The position numbers and the translations under genes are program-made. This document shows, piece by piece, positions 47,290 to 55,639 of a stretch of 64,000 bases of DNA. This DNA is from Clostridium kluyveri DSM 555 (GTDB lineage Bacteria > Bacillota > Clostridia > Clostridiales > Clostridiaceae). Location: positions 3,782,001-3,846,000 of the forward strand of contig NC_009706.1 of NCBI RefSeq assembly GCF_000016505.1, written 5' to 3'. Below the pieces are notes generated by a model that saw only the letters and a list, made by a program, of their open reading frames with translations, searched no databases and was not told the origin of the DNA. Within the stretch, counting starts at the first letter, position 1; each line of letters opens with the position of its first letter.

Positions 47290-47940
47290 GTGTGTAAAAT
47301 CAAATTAAATAAAAAATATTTTATCATATCCCTGTTACTTACTTTTTTATTTTTATGGGTACATGCTATTACTCCACAATTAATTACTTTAAAAACAACT
47401 ACAGATTCCATTACTGTACATGCTAAAAGTTCAAAATCTGGGGTCTCAAAATCTAGAAGTACTTCAAAATCTTCTGGAAATAGTTTTAAATCTGGCAGCT
47501 TTTCTTCACCTAAATCTAACAATAGCAGTAGCTCTAAAAGCACTACTAATTCTAGTTCTAAAAGTAGTTCTAGTGGAGATTTTAAATCCGGTAGTTTTTC
47601 TTCGCCTAAATCCAGTAATAGTTCTAATACTAATAATAGCTCTAATTCCAGCAATAGTTCTAGTGGAGACTTTAAATCTGGTAGTTTTTCTAAAACTTCA
47701 GATGGTTCTAATACATCTACTAATACTAATTCACAATCTAGTAAAGGATATACCAATGAAAAAAAACGTTCTATTTTGCCGATACCCATCCCTATATTTT
47801 GGGGAAATAACCACTATACAGGTAACAGCAGCAGTCTTTTAGGCAGTTTCTTCTGGGGTTTTGTTAAATTTATAATATTTATTATTATATTAATATTTAT
47901 CATCAATATAATAAAAAAATACAAGAGAAATAAAAAATAA
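47290..47940 (+). CDS. Ser-rich repeat membrane protein, first gene of the pspA operon
   Basis: The 216-residue protein starts at GTG 47290 and has an N-terminal signal anchor (about 10-27). A low-complexity Ser/Asn/Lys region has three copies of a DFKSGSFSSPKS-type repeat (about 68, 97 and 127). A hydrophobic C-terminal segment (LLGSFFWGFVKFIIFIIILI) is followed by a basic tail KKYKRNKK. It resembles membrane proteins next to pspA in Firmicutes, with the Ser-rich loop outside. The start codon overlaps the ribosome site, so the exact start is uncertain. It is followed after 17 bp by pspA. Confidence 0.7.
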   Translation: MCKIKLNKKYFIISLLLTFLFLWVHAITPQLITLKTTTDSITVHAKSSKSGVSKSRSTSKSSGNSFKSGSFSSPKSNNSSSSKSTTNSSSKSSSSGDFKSGSFSSPKSSNSSNTNNSSNSSNSSSGDFKSGSFSKTSDGSNTSTNTNSQSSKGYTNEKKRSILPIPIPIFWGNNHYTGNSSSLLGSFFWGFVKFIIFIIILIFIINIIKKYKRNKK

Positions 47941-47957
47941 ATTTTAGGAGGATTTTT

Positions 47958-48608
47958 ATGGGAGTATTAAAAAGAATATCTAATATTTTTAGGGCAAAGG
48001 TAAATAACACTTTAGATGGGATAGAAAATCCTATTGAATTATTAGATCAAAAACTCAAAGATATGGAGGACAGTTTAAATAAAGCTAAACTGTCTTCTGC
48101 CCAAATACTAGGTAATGTACATGAAATTAGGAAGAAAATGGAGGATTCAAAAAGAATATCTTTAGAATTTGATGAAAAAGTTAAACTTGCCTTGAGTAAA
48201 AATAATGAAGAATTAGCTAAAAAAGCTCTGGAGCGAAAATTAGAGGCTGATAAAACTTATACCTCTTTGGAATCAAGTTATAAAGATGCCTGTGAAAAAG
48301 CTGAAGCAATAAAATCTAAGTTAAAAGAATTGGAAGAAGAAATTAGAAAAACTAGAACATATAGAGATGAAGCTGCTGCAAGATTCAACAATGCTGAGGC
48401 CTCTAAAAAAGTAAATGAAATATTAGCCAATGTAGAAACAGGTGGAAACAAAATAAATATAGATGACATTGAAAGAAAAATTCAGAATAAGGAAGCTTTA
48501 GCTGAAGGACTTGGCGATTTAAGGCAGGAAGACTCCTTGGAAAAAGAATTTGAAAAATTAGACGAAATCAATATAGATGAAGAATTAAAAAAATACAAGC
48601 AAAATTAG
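47958..48608 (+). CDS. pspA: PspA/IM30 family phage shock protein
   Basis: The 216-residue protein starts MGVLKRISNIFRAKVNNTL with the amphipathic membrane-binding helix of PspA/Vipp1. It continues as a long coiled coil rich in Lys and Glu (PIELLDQKLKDMEDSL, RKLEADKTYTSLE). PspA oligomers protect the inner membrane under envelope stress. AGGAGG precedes the ATG, and it sits in the middle of a three-gene operon. Confidence 0.9.
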   Translation: MGVLKRISNIFRAKVNNTLDGIENPIELLDQKLKDMEDSLNKAKLSSAQILGNVHEIRKKMEDSKRISLEFDEKVKLALSKNNEELAKKALERKLEADKTYTSLESSYKDACEKAEAIKSKLKELEEEIRKTRTYRDEAAARFNNAEASKKVNEILANVETGGNKINIDDIERKIQNKEALAEGLGDLRQEDSLEKEFEKLDEINIDEELKKYKQN

Positions 48609-48616
48609 GTGATACC

Positions 48617-49270
48617 ATGGGAAAGACAGATCAGTTTATAAAAACAGAAAAGGATAAATACGGAAAAATATTTGTAGATATAAACTATGCGATAAGTTCT
48701 GTTTCTCCTTTTTTGGACAAGGATGATTTAAATATAAGAAAATATGCAGCTAAAATATCAATCTTAAAAAAATATATAGATTTAATTGAAGAAGCAGAAA
48801 GGGAATTTAAAAATACGAACTTTTTAAATAAATTAAAAAGTACTAAGTATATATCTCCAATAAAAGACTATAAAAATGATAATTATGAATCTCTATTGCA
48901 ACTTGAAAAATGTTCTACTTGTGAATGCTTAAACTGCACGGCACCCTGTAATTTCGATAGTTGCCTTGGATGTAAATCCGCTTCTAAAATTGTACATTGT
49001 GATAGAAAAAGAATAAATGCTTCAAAATATGATGCTTTCTTTGTAAACTTAATTAATAATACTACTGGTAAAAATGATAGATATGTCGTACTTTCAACTC
49101 TTCAAGATGTACAATTAAATAAAAGATATATAATTATCGAAAATATTGCCTTAAAAGAAAAATTCATATTATATTATTATCCTGGAATTTCTGAGGATAG
49201 TTATGGGGAAATATCAAATAGCCAAGAATTTGACTTTATAGTTTCAACTTTTCAATCCATAGAAGAATAA
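48617..49270 (+). CDS. Cys-rich protein of unknown function in the pspA operon
   Basis: The 217-residue protein lies 8 bp after pspA. Residues 1-85 are helical. A cysteine cluster of eight follows (CSTCECLNC, APCNFDSCLGCKS, then HCDR) and would bind one or two Zn ions or an FeS cluster. The C-terminal half (YVVLSTLQDVQLNKRYIIIE, FDFIVSTFQ) looks like a compact beta domain. It could be a redox or metal sensor of the operon. I do not recognise a named family. Confidence 0.65.
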   Translation: MGKTDQFIKTEKDKYGKIFVDINYAISSVSPFLDKDDLNIRKYAAKISILKKYIDLIEEAEREFKNTNFLNKLKSTKYISPIKDYKNDNYESLLQLEKCSTCECLNCTAPCNFDSCLGCKSASKIVHCDRKRINASKYDAFFVNLINNTTGKNDRYVVLSTLQDVQLNKRYIIIENIALKEKFILYYYPGISEDSYGEISNSQEFDFIVSTFQSIEE

Positions 49271-49290
49271 ATATCACTAATTTAAAATAT

Positions 49291-49334
49291 TTGTCCACAG
49301 AAAACATAAAGTTATCAACAATTTCTGTGGATAA
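49291..49334. promoter_or_regulatory. 13-bp inverted repeat containing DnaA-box-like sites
   Basis: TTGTCCACAGAAA (49291-49303) faces TTTCTGTGGATAA (49322-49334), a 13-bp inverted repeat with one mismatch. The right arm contains an exact DnaA box (TGTGGATAA) and the loop holds GTTATCAAC. It lies just after the pspA operon, like the pair at 45060. Confidence 0.45.
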
Positions 49335-49361
49335 CTTATACATACTACATCAAAATTAAAA

Positions 49362-49392
49362 GAATACTTATTTATATTGTAAATAAGTATTC
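49362..49392. repeat. 31-bp imperfect palindrome, copy 1
   Basis: GAATACTTATTTA and TAAATAAGTATTC form a hairpin. A near-identical copy is at 52316-52344. Both lie in intergenic gaps on either side of the IS110 remnant and oxidative-stress operon. Confidence 0.6.
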
Positions 49393-49426
49393 AGACTGCT
49401 GACAAACATATTTTGTCAATACTCTG

Positions 49427-49465
49427 AAACCCATATGTTTTAAAAACATATGGGTTTATTTTTTA
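49427..49465 (+). terminator. Intrinsic terminator downstream of the pspA operon
   Basis: AAACCCATATGTTT pairs with AACATATGGGTTT and is followed by ATTTTTTAG. It lies 160 bp after the operon's last stop. The stretch 49466-49860 beyond it is very AT-rich, and I see no gene there. Confidence 0.8.
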
Positions 49466-49859
49466 GTATAACTCATAAAACATAGACTTCCAACAACTTC
49501 ACACTTTTATAGAATATTAGAAGCATTAATATTAAACTTAAATAAATGTCCAATTAACTTTAATTATATAATAAATAAAAACTTTCTTAAAATCAAGTAA
49601 TATATAGACTATATAATTAATTTTAAATTATTATCATTTAAAATTAATTATTAAAAAATTATAATAACTATTGAATATTACATTTTTTTAGAGTATAATT
49701 AAATAAATGATGGGGGTTATTTACGGCACATACCCGTATAAAAAATTTTAACTACCTATTATCATAAATATTAGATTAAATAGATCAATTTATTTTATTT
49801 AGAGCAATTTGGTAATATGTCAAGAAGAAAATGAAAAGAAAATAAAATAATTTTAAGCA

Positions 49860-50990
49860 AAAAGGGTAACTTTAACAAGCATATGTTAGGGCGGGAACAT
49901 ATGTTCGAAATAAATTATATTTATTTATCTACCCTATTTGAAGAGTAGAGTTGATTTTTAGCCAGCAATCCAAAAATCAAACGAATCAATTTACGAGAAG
50001 TTAGTGCGAGTGCTCGTTTATGCTGATGTGTAGTTACTTCAGCAAATTTCTTCTTATAGAACTCTTGATATTCAGGAATATGCCGTACGACACTTCCAGC
50101 AGCTTCTATCAGATAATAACGCAAATAACGGTTACCTGCCTTGTTCATTGGTGTATTTTCAGCTTTGAAACCGCCAGATTGATTTTCTTTCCATACGATG
50201 CCAGCGTATTTAGCAATGGCATTATTATTAGGGAATGCATGAACACTACCTAATGAAGAAGCAGTAGCACCATATTTATCAGAAAAAGGATGCTGAATAC
50301 CTTGTAACAAAGCAAATTCACTAAATTTGAGAAATACATTGGATAACATGTAAGTCTTTTCTCTGGTTAAGCAATCAACAATATGAAGCCTGTGTCTTGT
50401 AAGTCTTTGTAGAGCAAGATATTGAGAGCCGCGCCAGGGATCAGTATGAATTCTGCCAACTCTTGCAAAATCGGCAATAACAAAAGAGTCGATGCGGTCA
50501 TTTTTATCAAGAGAATTGAAGGAATCTTTGTAGTTAGCAACTTCCTTAGGGTTTAAGCAGTAAACATATAGAGTTGATAAGTAATCTAATTTCTTCATGA
50601 AATCACCACCTTTCAAAAGTAATGAGGAAATTAGAAAGGAATTATCCTAATCCAAAGTACTGACTGCAACCTCGCGTAATTAGCATTCATCCAGACGCAA
50701 GACCTTGCTGGTGGCTACGAAAGGAGATGCAACATTTGTGTAAGCACAATATGATACTTTGGTCAGGCTGCAAGCTTTACGGGCAATAACACAATGTGTT
50801 TTGCAGGAGTGATCAGCAGTAACCTTCGCTAAAGTTCCATTATGATTATTTTAGCATTAGGAAATCCGTTAATAAATAATAGGTTAAAACAGTATAGATT
50901 TGGAAAGTACAAGAATCAGCAATATTGAATTGGGAGAATTCCCACTAGAAAAATTGAGGTGCTTTCTTAATCTATACAAGATATAAAAAA
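49860..50990 (-). mobile_element. IS110 element remnant with retained non-coding end
   Basis: The region contains the deleted recombinase gene and, upstream of it on the minus strand, about 390 bp (50599-50990) of more GC-rich non-coding DNA. Its inverted motifs include CACATTGTGT and TGCAGCCTGA. IS110 elements carry their bridge-RNA locus in this upstream end. IS110 elements lack terminal inverted repeats, so I cannot fix exact ends and the boundaries are approximate. A palindrome GAACATATGTTC (49895-49906) lies near the downstream end. Confidence 0.6.
49921..50598 (-). pseudogene. IS110 family recombinase remnant with two internal deletions
   Basis: The remaining 225 codons match IS110-type transposases in two blocks. 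The first, LNPKEVANYKDSFNSL then IDSFVIADFARVGRI and ALQRLTRHRLHIVDC, is the end of the RuvC-like DEDD region. The second, FPNNNAIAKYAGIVWKE and KAGNRYLRYYLIEAA, is the Transposase_20 part. The start is intact (ATG 50598 after GAAAGGTGG), but most of the N-terminal RuvC-like domain is missing after five codons. A further 100 or more residues are missing around residue 120 (KYGATASSLGSVHAFPN). The reading frame is open, but the protein cannot be catalytic. Confidence 0.8.
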
Positions 50991-51020
50991 TAAATAAGTC
51001 TATAGCAGTTATTTAACTTA

Positions 51021-51036
51021 CTATAAACTTATTATA
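51021..51036 (+). promoter_or_regulatory. Possible PerR-type operator before the oxidative-stress operon
   Basis: CTATAAACTTATTATA resembles the PerR box (TTATAATNATTATAA) with imperfect spacing, just upstream of the GAGGAG ribosome site. PerR is known to repress rubrerythrin and superoxide reductase genes in clostridia. The match is weak, so confidence is low. Confidence 0.25.
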
Positions 51037-51051
51037 CGAGGAGTGATAATT

Positions 51052-51192
51052 ATGAAATATACTATAGGCAATAAGCCAGGTAAAGGTGACTACAAATGTA
51101 CTACATGTGGTGAAATAGTAGTTCTTGAAAAGGATACAGATTTTTTACATCGTTGCCCTAGATGCCATCGTATAGAATTTGAAAAAATTTAA
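51052..51192 (+). CDS. Small zinc-ribbon protein upstream of dfx
   Basis: The 46-residue protein starts MKYTIGNKPGKGDYKCTTCG and contains two CxxC pairs, CTTC and CPRC, spaced as in rubredoxin-like zinc ribbons. GAGGAGTGATAATT precedes the ATG. It lies 73 bp before the superoxide reductase gene, so it is likely the first gene of that operon. Its role could be metal binding or electron transfer, by inference. Confidence 0.7.
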   Translation: MKYTIGNKPGKGDYKCTTCGEIVVLEKDTDFLHRCPRCHRIEFEKI

Positions 51193-51265
51193 TATTACCA
51201 AATGATTCTTAGATTAATGTAAAAAAATTTTTTAAATTATGAATATTAATTAAGGAGGAATAATT

Positions 51266-51640
51266 ATGATAGAAATTAAGCAAGTATATAAATGTGAAGT
51301 CTGTGGAAACATAGTGGAGGTTCTTTATAATGGAGGAGGTACTTTGGCTTGCTGTGGCCAACCAATGAAGCTTATTGAAGAAAATAATGTAGATGCAGCT
51401 TCTGAAAAGCATGTACCCGTAATTGAAGAAATAGATGGAGGCGTAGTAGTTAAAGTTGGATCAGTTGAACATCCAATGCTGCCAGAACATTATATTCAAT
51501 GGATTGAGGTTCATACTGAAAATAAAATTTATAGAAAGTATTTGAAACCGGGAGAAAAACCGGAAGCTACATTTGAATTAGATGAAAAATTAGTAATGGT
51601 ACGAGAATATTGTAATTTACATGGACTCTGGAAAAAATAA
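51266..51640 (+). CDS. dfx: Desulfoferrodoxin (superoxide reductase)
   Basis: The 124-residue protein has an N-terminal desulforedoxin domain with Cys ligands in CEVCGN (10, 13) and ACCGQPMK (29, 30). The superoxide reductase centre has its ligands in [20 protein letters not shown] and CNLHGLW. It reduces superoxide without making oxygen, protecting anaerobes. AAGGAGG precedes the ATG, and rubrerythrin follows after 21 bp. Confidence 0.95.
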   Translation: MIEIKQVYKCEVCGNIVEVLYNGGGTLACCGQPMKLIEENNVDAASEKHVPVIEEIDGGVVVKVGSVEHPMLPEHYIQWIEVHTENKIYRKYLKPGEKPEATFELDEKLVMVREYCNLHGLWKK

Positions 51641-51661
51641 TAAAAATAGGAGGTAATTTTT

Positions 51662-52246
51662 ATGGCATCTTTAAAAGGTACAAAAACTGCTGAAAATTTA
51701 ATGAAGGCTTTTGCCGGAGAATCTCAAGCAAGAAATAGATACACTTATTATTCATCTACTGCTAAAAAGGAAGGTTATGTTCAAATTTCTAACATATTTT
51801 TAGAAACTGCTGAAAATGAGAAAGAACATGCTAAAAGATTTTTTAAGTTTTTAAATGAAGATTTATTAGGAGAATCTGTAGAAATAAATGCTTCTTACCC
51901 GGTTGCTCTAGGGGATACCAAAACAATTCTTAAAGCGGCTGCAAAAGGCGAGAATGAAGAATGGTCAAAACTCTATCCAGAATTTGCTGACATAGCTGAT
52001 AAAGAAGGTTTTTCTAATATAGCAGAGGTTTTTAGAAAAATAGCTGAAGTTGAAAAACATCATGAAGAAAGATATTTAGCTTTACTTAAAAACATAGAAA
52101 ACAATACCGTATTTAAAAAGCAAAAAGTACACAAATGGAAATGTATTAACTGCGGATATATTTATGAAGGAGTATTTGCTCCTGAAGTTTGTCCTTCCTG
52201 TGCACATCCTCAATCATATTTTGAAATATTTATAGAAAACTATTAG
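51662..52246 (+). CDS. rbr: Rubrerythrin
   Basis: The 194-residue protein has a ferritin-like diiron domain ([52 protein letters not shown]). Its C-terminal rubredoxin domain contains [10 protein letters not shown] and [12 protein letters not shown]. It reduces hydrogen peroxide using electrons from NADH via a rubredoxin partner. It is the last gene of the unit with the small Zn-ribbon gene and dfx, before a very strong terminator. Confidence 0.95.
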   Translation: MASLKGTKTAENLMKAFAGESQARNRYTYYSSTAKKEGYVQISNIFLETAENEKEHAKRFFKFLNEDLLGESVEINASYPVALGDTKTILKAAAKGENEEWSKLYPEFADIADKEGFSNIAEVFRKIAEVEKHHEERYLALLKNIENNTVFKKQKVHKWKCINCGYIYEGVFAPEVCPSCAHPQSYFEIFIENY

Positions 52247-52250
52247 TAAC

Positions 52251-52306
52251 TTCAAAAGGAGCGTTGAAACCTACTTTAAAAAGTGGGTTTCAACGCTCCT
52301 TTTGAA
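52251..52306 (+). terminator. Strong terminator of the oxidative-stress operon
   Basis: TTCAAAAGGAGCGTTGAAAC pairs with GTTTCAACGCTCCTTTTGAA around a short loop, a stem of more than 20 bp starting five bases after the rubrerythrin stop. It can also serve the convergent cca gene. Confidence 0.85.
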
Positions 52307-52315
52307 ATCAATCTA

Positions 52316-52344
52316 AATACTTATTTATATCGTAAATGAGTATT
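52316..52344. repeat. 31-bp imperfect palindrome, copy 2
   Basis: AATACTTATTTATATCG, then TAAATGAGTATT, repeats the hairpin at 49362-49392 with two substitutions. It lies between the terminator and the cca stop codon. Confidence 0.6.
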
Positions 52345-52356
52345 CTTTTAATTAAG

Positions 52357-53757
52357 TTAAATATAAATTTTAGAAGTCTGTGATTTTAAATAATTTAATG
52401 CATCTTCTCTAGTAATTATTTCTCCTAAATATCTAAGTCTATGAATACTTTCAATTGCAGTTTTTACCTGAGGTCCCGATTTAACCAATACTTCAACAAC
52501 CTCTTCTCCACTTAGAATTTTATTATCTCGTATATTACAATATAATTTATATTCTTTTAACATCTGCTCAATAAATTCTTTAAACCCTAAGTTTTTATCT
52601 TTTATCTCCAATAACATTTTGGTAGCACAATTATCACAAAATGCAGTAATAATTATTTCTACTACATATCCATCATATTTATTAAAAAATTTATAAAAAG
52701 CTTTTTTTCTATTCACGGTTTTATTAGTAAAAATGTTTAATGGATACATGTGCCCTTCTACTATATTTTCTATATATTTTACTGCCTTTTTAGATAACTT
52801 CATGTAATTGCAGAAATCTCTACATATGGCTGCCCCTTTTATTTCATGCTTGTGAAAACTTACTTTATTTCCTACTTTTTTATATACTTCATATTTACCT
52901 ATATCGTGTAAAAAGCATGCTAAAGCTGCATATTCTTTTAATGTAAATTCACCCATTTTAGTATCCAACTTACTAATATCTAAATTTTGAAGATTTATAC
53001 TGCCATTTAAAATATCCTTAAATACTCCATAAGTTAAATTCAAGTGGGTAAATACATCTTCCACATGATATTTACATTTTCCTATAGTTTTAGATTCTTC
53101 TATATAGGGAACTATATTCTTTAATATTCCGTAATTATCAAGGATTTCAAAAGCTCTTCCATATTTATCGTTTTCTATTATAAGCATAAACTCATTAAAA
53201 ACTCTTTCTTTAGGCAAATCCATTATTTTATCTTTAAATTTTTCAATATTATTCTCAGTCTCTAAATTAAAATGCATTCCCAGAGTTATACAAAATCTGA
53301 TACCTCTTAATATCCTACAGGGATCCTCTTCTAAGCTCCTATCAGTAACATTTTTTAATATCCTACTTTGAATAGCTTTTCTTCCGTAAAAAGGATCTAT
53401 TATTTTATTATCACTAAATCTTAGCGCTAAAGCATTAATAGTAAAATCCCTATTTTCTAAATCTTCTTCAATGGAATTTCCTTTCATAAGGGATACGTCT
53501 ATTTTATTTTTATCTTTTATACATCTATATATAGATACACTTTCTTTTATAGGGAAAAATTTATATCCTTTATTTTGAAGCTTACTTATAAATTCATGAA
53601 TATCCCCATTAAACACAAAATCTGCATCTTTAGGCTGAGAGGCTATATTCATCAATTTATTTCTTATATATCCTCCTACTAAATATAATTCTCCTTCTAC
53701 TTCATTAATTGTATCTTTTGCATCATAAATAAATTTTTTTATATAATTCAAATTCAT
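52357..53757 (-). CDS. cca: CCA tRNA nucleotidyltransferase with HD domain
   Basis: The protein of about 466 residues shows the class II head domain (VGGYIRNKLMN, DADFVFNG with its catalytic Asp pair), RDFTINALALR and RRIRFCITLG-like RNA-binding segments, then an HD domain with ACFLHDIGKYEVY and FHKHEIKGA. It adds or repairs the 3' CCA of tRNAs. The HD domain suggests extra phosphohydrolase activity, as in some bacterial enzymes. The start is taken as ATG 53757 after GGGAAGTAGGTG. Confidence 0.93.
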   Translation of the reverse strand: MNLNYIKKFIYDAKDTINEVEGELYLVGGYIRNKLMNIASQPKDADFVFNGDIHEFISKLQNKGYKFFPIKESVSIYRCIKDKNKIDVSLMKGNSIEEDLENRDFTINALALRFSDNKIIDPFYGRKAIQSRILKNVTDRSLEEDPCRILRGIRFCITLGMHFNLETENNIEKFKDKIMDLPKERVFNEFMLIIENDKYGRAFEILDNYGILKNIVPYIEESKTIGKCKYHVEDVFTHLNLTYGVFKDILNGSINLQNLDISKLDTKMGEFTLKEYAALACFLHDIGKYEVYKKVGNKVSFHKHEIKGAAICRDFCNYMKLSKKAVKYIENIVEGHMYPLNIFTNKTVNRKKAFYKFFNKYDGYVVEIIITAFCDNCATKMLLEIKDKNLGFKEFIEQMLKEYKLYCNIRDNKILSGEEVVEVLVKSGPQVKTAIESIHRLRYLGEIITREDALNYLKSQTSKIYI

Positions 53758-53986
53758 CACCTACTTCCCTATTTATTTTATCATACAAGAATACTGAATT
53801 TCTACAGATAAAATTTCCTTATTTTAAAATTAGTATATCTAAAATAATTTATTTTAGATTTCGACATATAATATGAATTATCCATTTAGTTACTTTTTTC
53901 TCATATATATTTCAAAAATCATCTAATTTTTTCTTTTATTTTATTATTAATCCTAAAATTAAATCATTATAAAATTGTAATTATTA

Positions 53987-54015
53987 TTGACTTTTGTATA
54001 TTCTGGTAGTATATT
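53987..54015 (+). promoter_or_regulatory. Upstream promoter of abrB
   Basis: TTGACT (53987-53992) is followed after 17 bases by TATATT (54010-54015), which is preceded by an AT-rich stretch. Confidence 0.55.
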
Positions 54016-54066
54016 AACTTTAGATGGAATTTGATAAGAAATTTGTAAATATATTATGAAAATGTG

Positions 54067-54095
54067 TTGACTTTTAATGTAATTTTTGCTATTAT
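54067..54095 (+). promoter_or_regulatory. Proximal promoter of abrB with extended -10
   Basis: TTGACT (54067-54072) and TATTAT (54090-54095) are 17 bases apart, with TGC before the -10 box. It lies 46 bases upstream of the AbrB start and is the stronger of two tandem promoters. Confidence 0.7.
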
Positions 54096-54140
54096 TTAAT
54101 TGTATCTATGTCGAATTATGGAATCAAAGGGGGAAAACAA

Positions 54141-54386
54141 ATGAAATCGACAGGTGTTGTAAGAAGAGTAGACGAGCTAGGAAGAATTGTTATTCCTATA
54201 GAATTAAGAAGAACTCTAGACATCGCTGAGAAGGATGCCTTAGAAATATATGTGGATGGCGAACAAATCATATTGAAGAAATATGAACCTGCATGTATTT
54301 TCTGTGGGGATGCACGAGATGTAGTAAACTACAGAGGCAAAAATATTTGCAAAAGCTGTCTAAATGAATTAAAAGAAGGAAGATAA
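54141..54386 (+). CDS. abrB: AbrB family transition-state regulator
   Basis: The 81-residue protein starts MKSTGVVRRVDELGRIVIPI with the swapped-hairpin AbrB DNA-binding domain. Its C-terminal part has two Cys pairs, CIFCGD and CKSC, typical of Bacillus and Clostridium AbrB. It represses stationary-phase and sporulation genes during growth. ATG 54141 follows AGGGGG well, so I reject an N-terminal extension to 54108. It sits beside rsmI and yabB, as in Bacillus, but divergent here. Confidence 0.93.
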   Translation: MKSTGVVRRVDELGRIVIPIELRRTLDIAEKDALEIYVDGEQIILKKYEPACIFCGDARDVVNYRGKNICKSCLNELKEGR

Positions 54387-54395
54387 CAATCACAT

Positions 54396-54431
54396 AAAAA
54401 ACTGACATCGAAATTTAGATGTCAGTTTTTT
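54396..54431. terminator. Bidirectional terminator after abrB
   Basis: AAAAAACTGACATC pairs with GATGTCAGTTTTTT around an eight-base loop, with T-runs on both strands for abrB and the convergent NlpC/P60 gene. Confidence 0.85.
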
Positions 54432-54550
54432 ATTTCTCTTTAATGGCTAGTATTTATAAAACATCACAGCTAAACTCCTTATGGTACAAAATAAAGCTAA
54501 CTATGTATATATGCTTCTATTCTGACTATATATTCTATGTGTATGTTATA

Positions 54551-55639
54551 TTATTTAACTCGTCTTCCCCCACTAAAATCAGATCTAGCATCCAAAGATG
54601 ATATCTTCACTACATCTCCTGTCTTAGGTGCATGAATATATGCTCCATCACCCACATATATTCCAACATGGTGTGCAGGGTAACCAAAAAATACCAAATC
54701 TCCCGGCTCAAGCTCACCCCTGGATACAGCGGTGCCTGTATTTTGCTGATCTTGTGAAACTCTTGGAAGACTAACTCCAAAATGTGCATATACATACTGA
54801 ACTAAACCTGAACAATCAAAACCTGAAGGAGACGTTCCTCCCCATACATATGGAACCCCTAAAAAATTAGAAGCATATGCAACCACTGCACTAGAAGATA
54901 CTAATTGTTCTCCTCCTCTTGAAACACTTATACTGGAACTTCCATCTGAATTTGTGATTCTTGGAGCGGAATTTCTCATCTGCTGTACATTATTTGATGC
55001 CGTAGCTATTAATTGTGAAGTACTAGTATCTACCGCTTCAAGAGCTTCTTCTTTTTTATTTAAATCCGCTATTAAATTAGTTTGAGTTTCTTTGTCATTA
55101 CTAAGCTTGTCCAGTTTTTGTTCATTTTCAGTCTTCAATGCCAAAAGTCTATTATTCTCACTATCTAATTTTTGCTTGTCCTTATCTAATTGTTCCTTTT
55201 TATCTGTTAAACTGCCTATAACTTGTTTATCAAAACCCATTATCTTTTTTATATTATCTATTCTGGATATAAAATCATTTAAATTATCTGCATCAAGTAT
55301 AACACCAAGGTAACTATCCATGCCATTTATGTACATGACCTTTACTCTCTTGTTAAATAACTCCTGCTGACTTTCTATATTTTTCTCCGTAGCTGCTATA
55401 GTCTCCTGAGTCTTTTTTATATTATCTGAAACTTTAGCAATATCCTTTTTATTTTCATCAACCTTCTGTATGACTTGTACTATTTCATTGTCTAATTTTT
55501 CAACTTTAATTTCTAACTGTTGTTTTTCCTGTTTAATTTCAGCTAGTGAATTTGAACTGCTAGGTGCCGCTAGTACATTTCCAGTTATTGATAATGACAT
55601 TGCTAGGGCAATTACAACAGATAATGTTCTTTTATTCAA
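54551..55639 (-). CDS. Secreted peptidoglycan hydrolase with coiled coil and NlpC/P60 domain
   Basis: The 362-residue protein has a signal peptide (1-24, ending VLAA), a long coiled coil (about 30-220), and a C-terminal NlpC/P60 domain. The catalytic Cys is in FDCSGLVQYVYAHFG, and AHHVGIYVGDGAYIHAP supplies the His. The architecture resembles CwlO/PcsB-type DL-endopeptidases controlled by FtsEX. The start is TTG, placed after GGAGG with nine bases spacing. It is not near ftsEX here. Confidence 0.9.
   Translation of the reverse strand: MNKRTLSVVIALAMSLSITGNVLAAPSSSNSLAEIKQEKQQLEIKVEKLDNEIVQVIQKVDENKKDIAKVSDNIKKTQETIAATEKNIESQQELFNKRVKVMYINGMDSYLGVILDADNLNDFISRIDNIKKIMGFDKQVIGSLTDKKEQLDKDKQKLDSENNRLLALKTENEQKLDKLSNDKETQTNLIADLNKKEEALEAVDTSTSQLIATASNNVQQMRNSAPRITNSDGSSSISVSRGGEQLVSSSAVVAYASNFLGVPYVWGGTSPSGFDCSGLVQYVYAHFGVSLPRVSQDQQNTGTAVSRGELEPGDLVFFGYPAHHVGIYVGDGAYIHAPKTGDVVKISSLDARSDFSGGRRVK

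Noticed and set aside
47440-47700. Repeats resembling a CRISPR array
   Set aside because: They encode Ser-rich peptide repeats in frame, with uneven spacing and no conserved palindromic repeat; no cas genes are near.
47268-47789. Leu/Glu-rich antisense frame opposite the Ser-rich protein
   Set aside because: It is the complement of a Ser/Asn repeat region and lacks a ribosome site; its composition follows from the opposite strand.
47420-47842. Leu/Val-rich frame overlapping the Ser-rich protein on the same strand
   Set aside because: It is a second frame of the repeat region without its own start signals.
49690-49780. GEMM-type c-di-GMP riboswitch near the ACGGCACATACCCGT sequence
   Set aside because: The conserved GEMM core and tetraloop-receptor were not found, and no gene follows in the sense direction.
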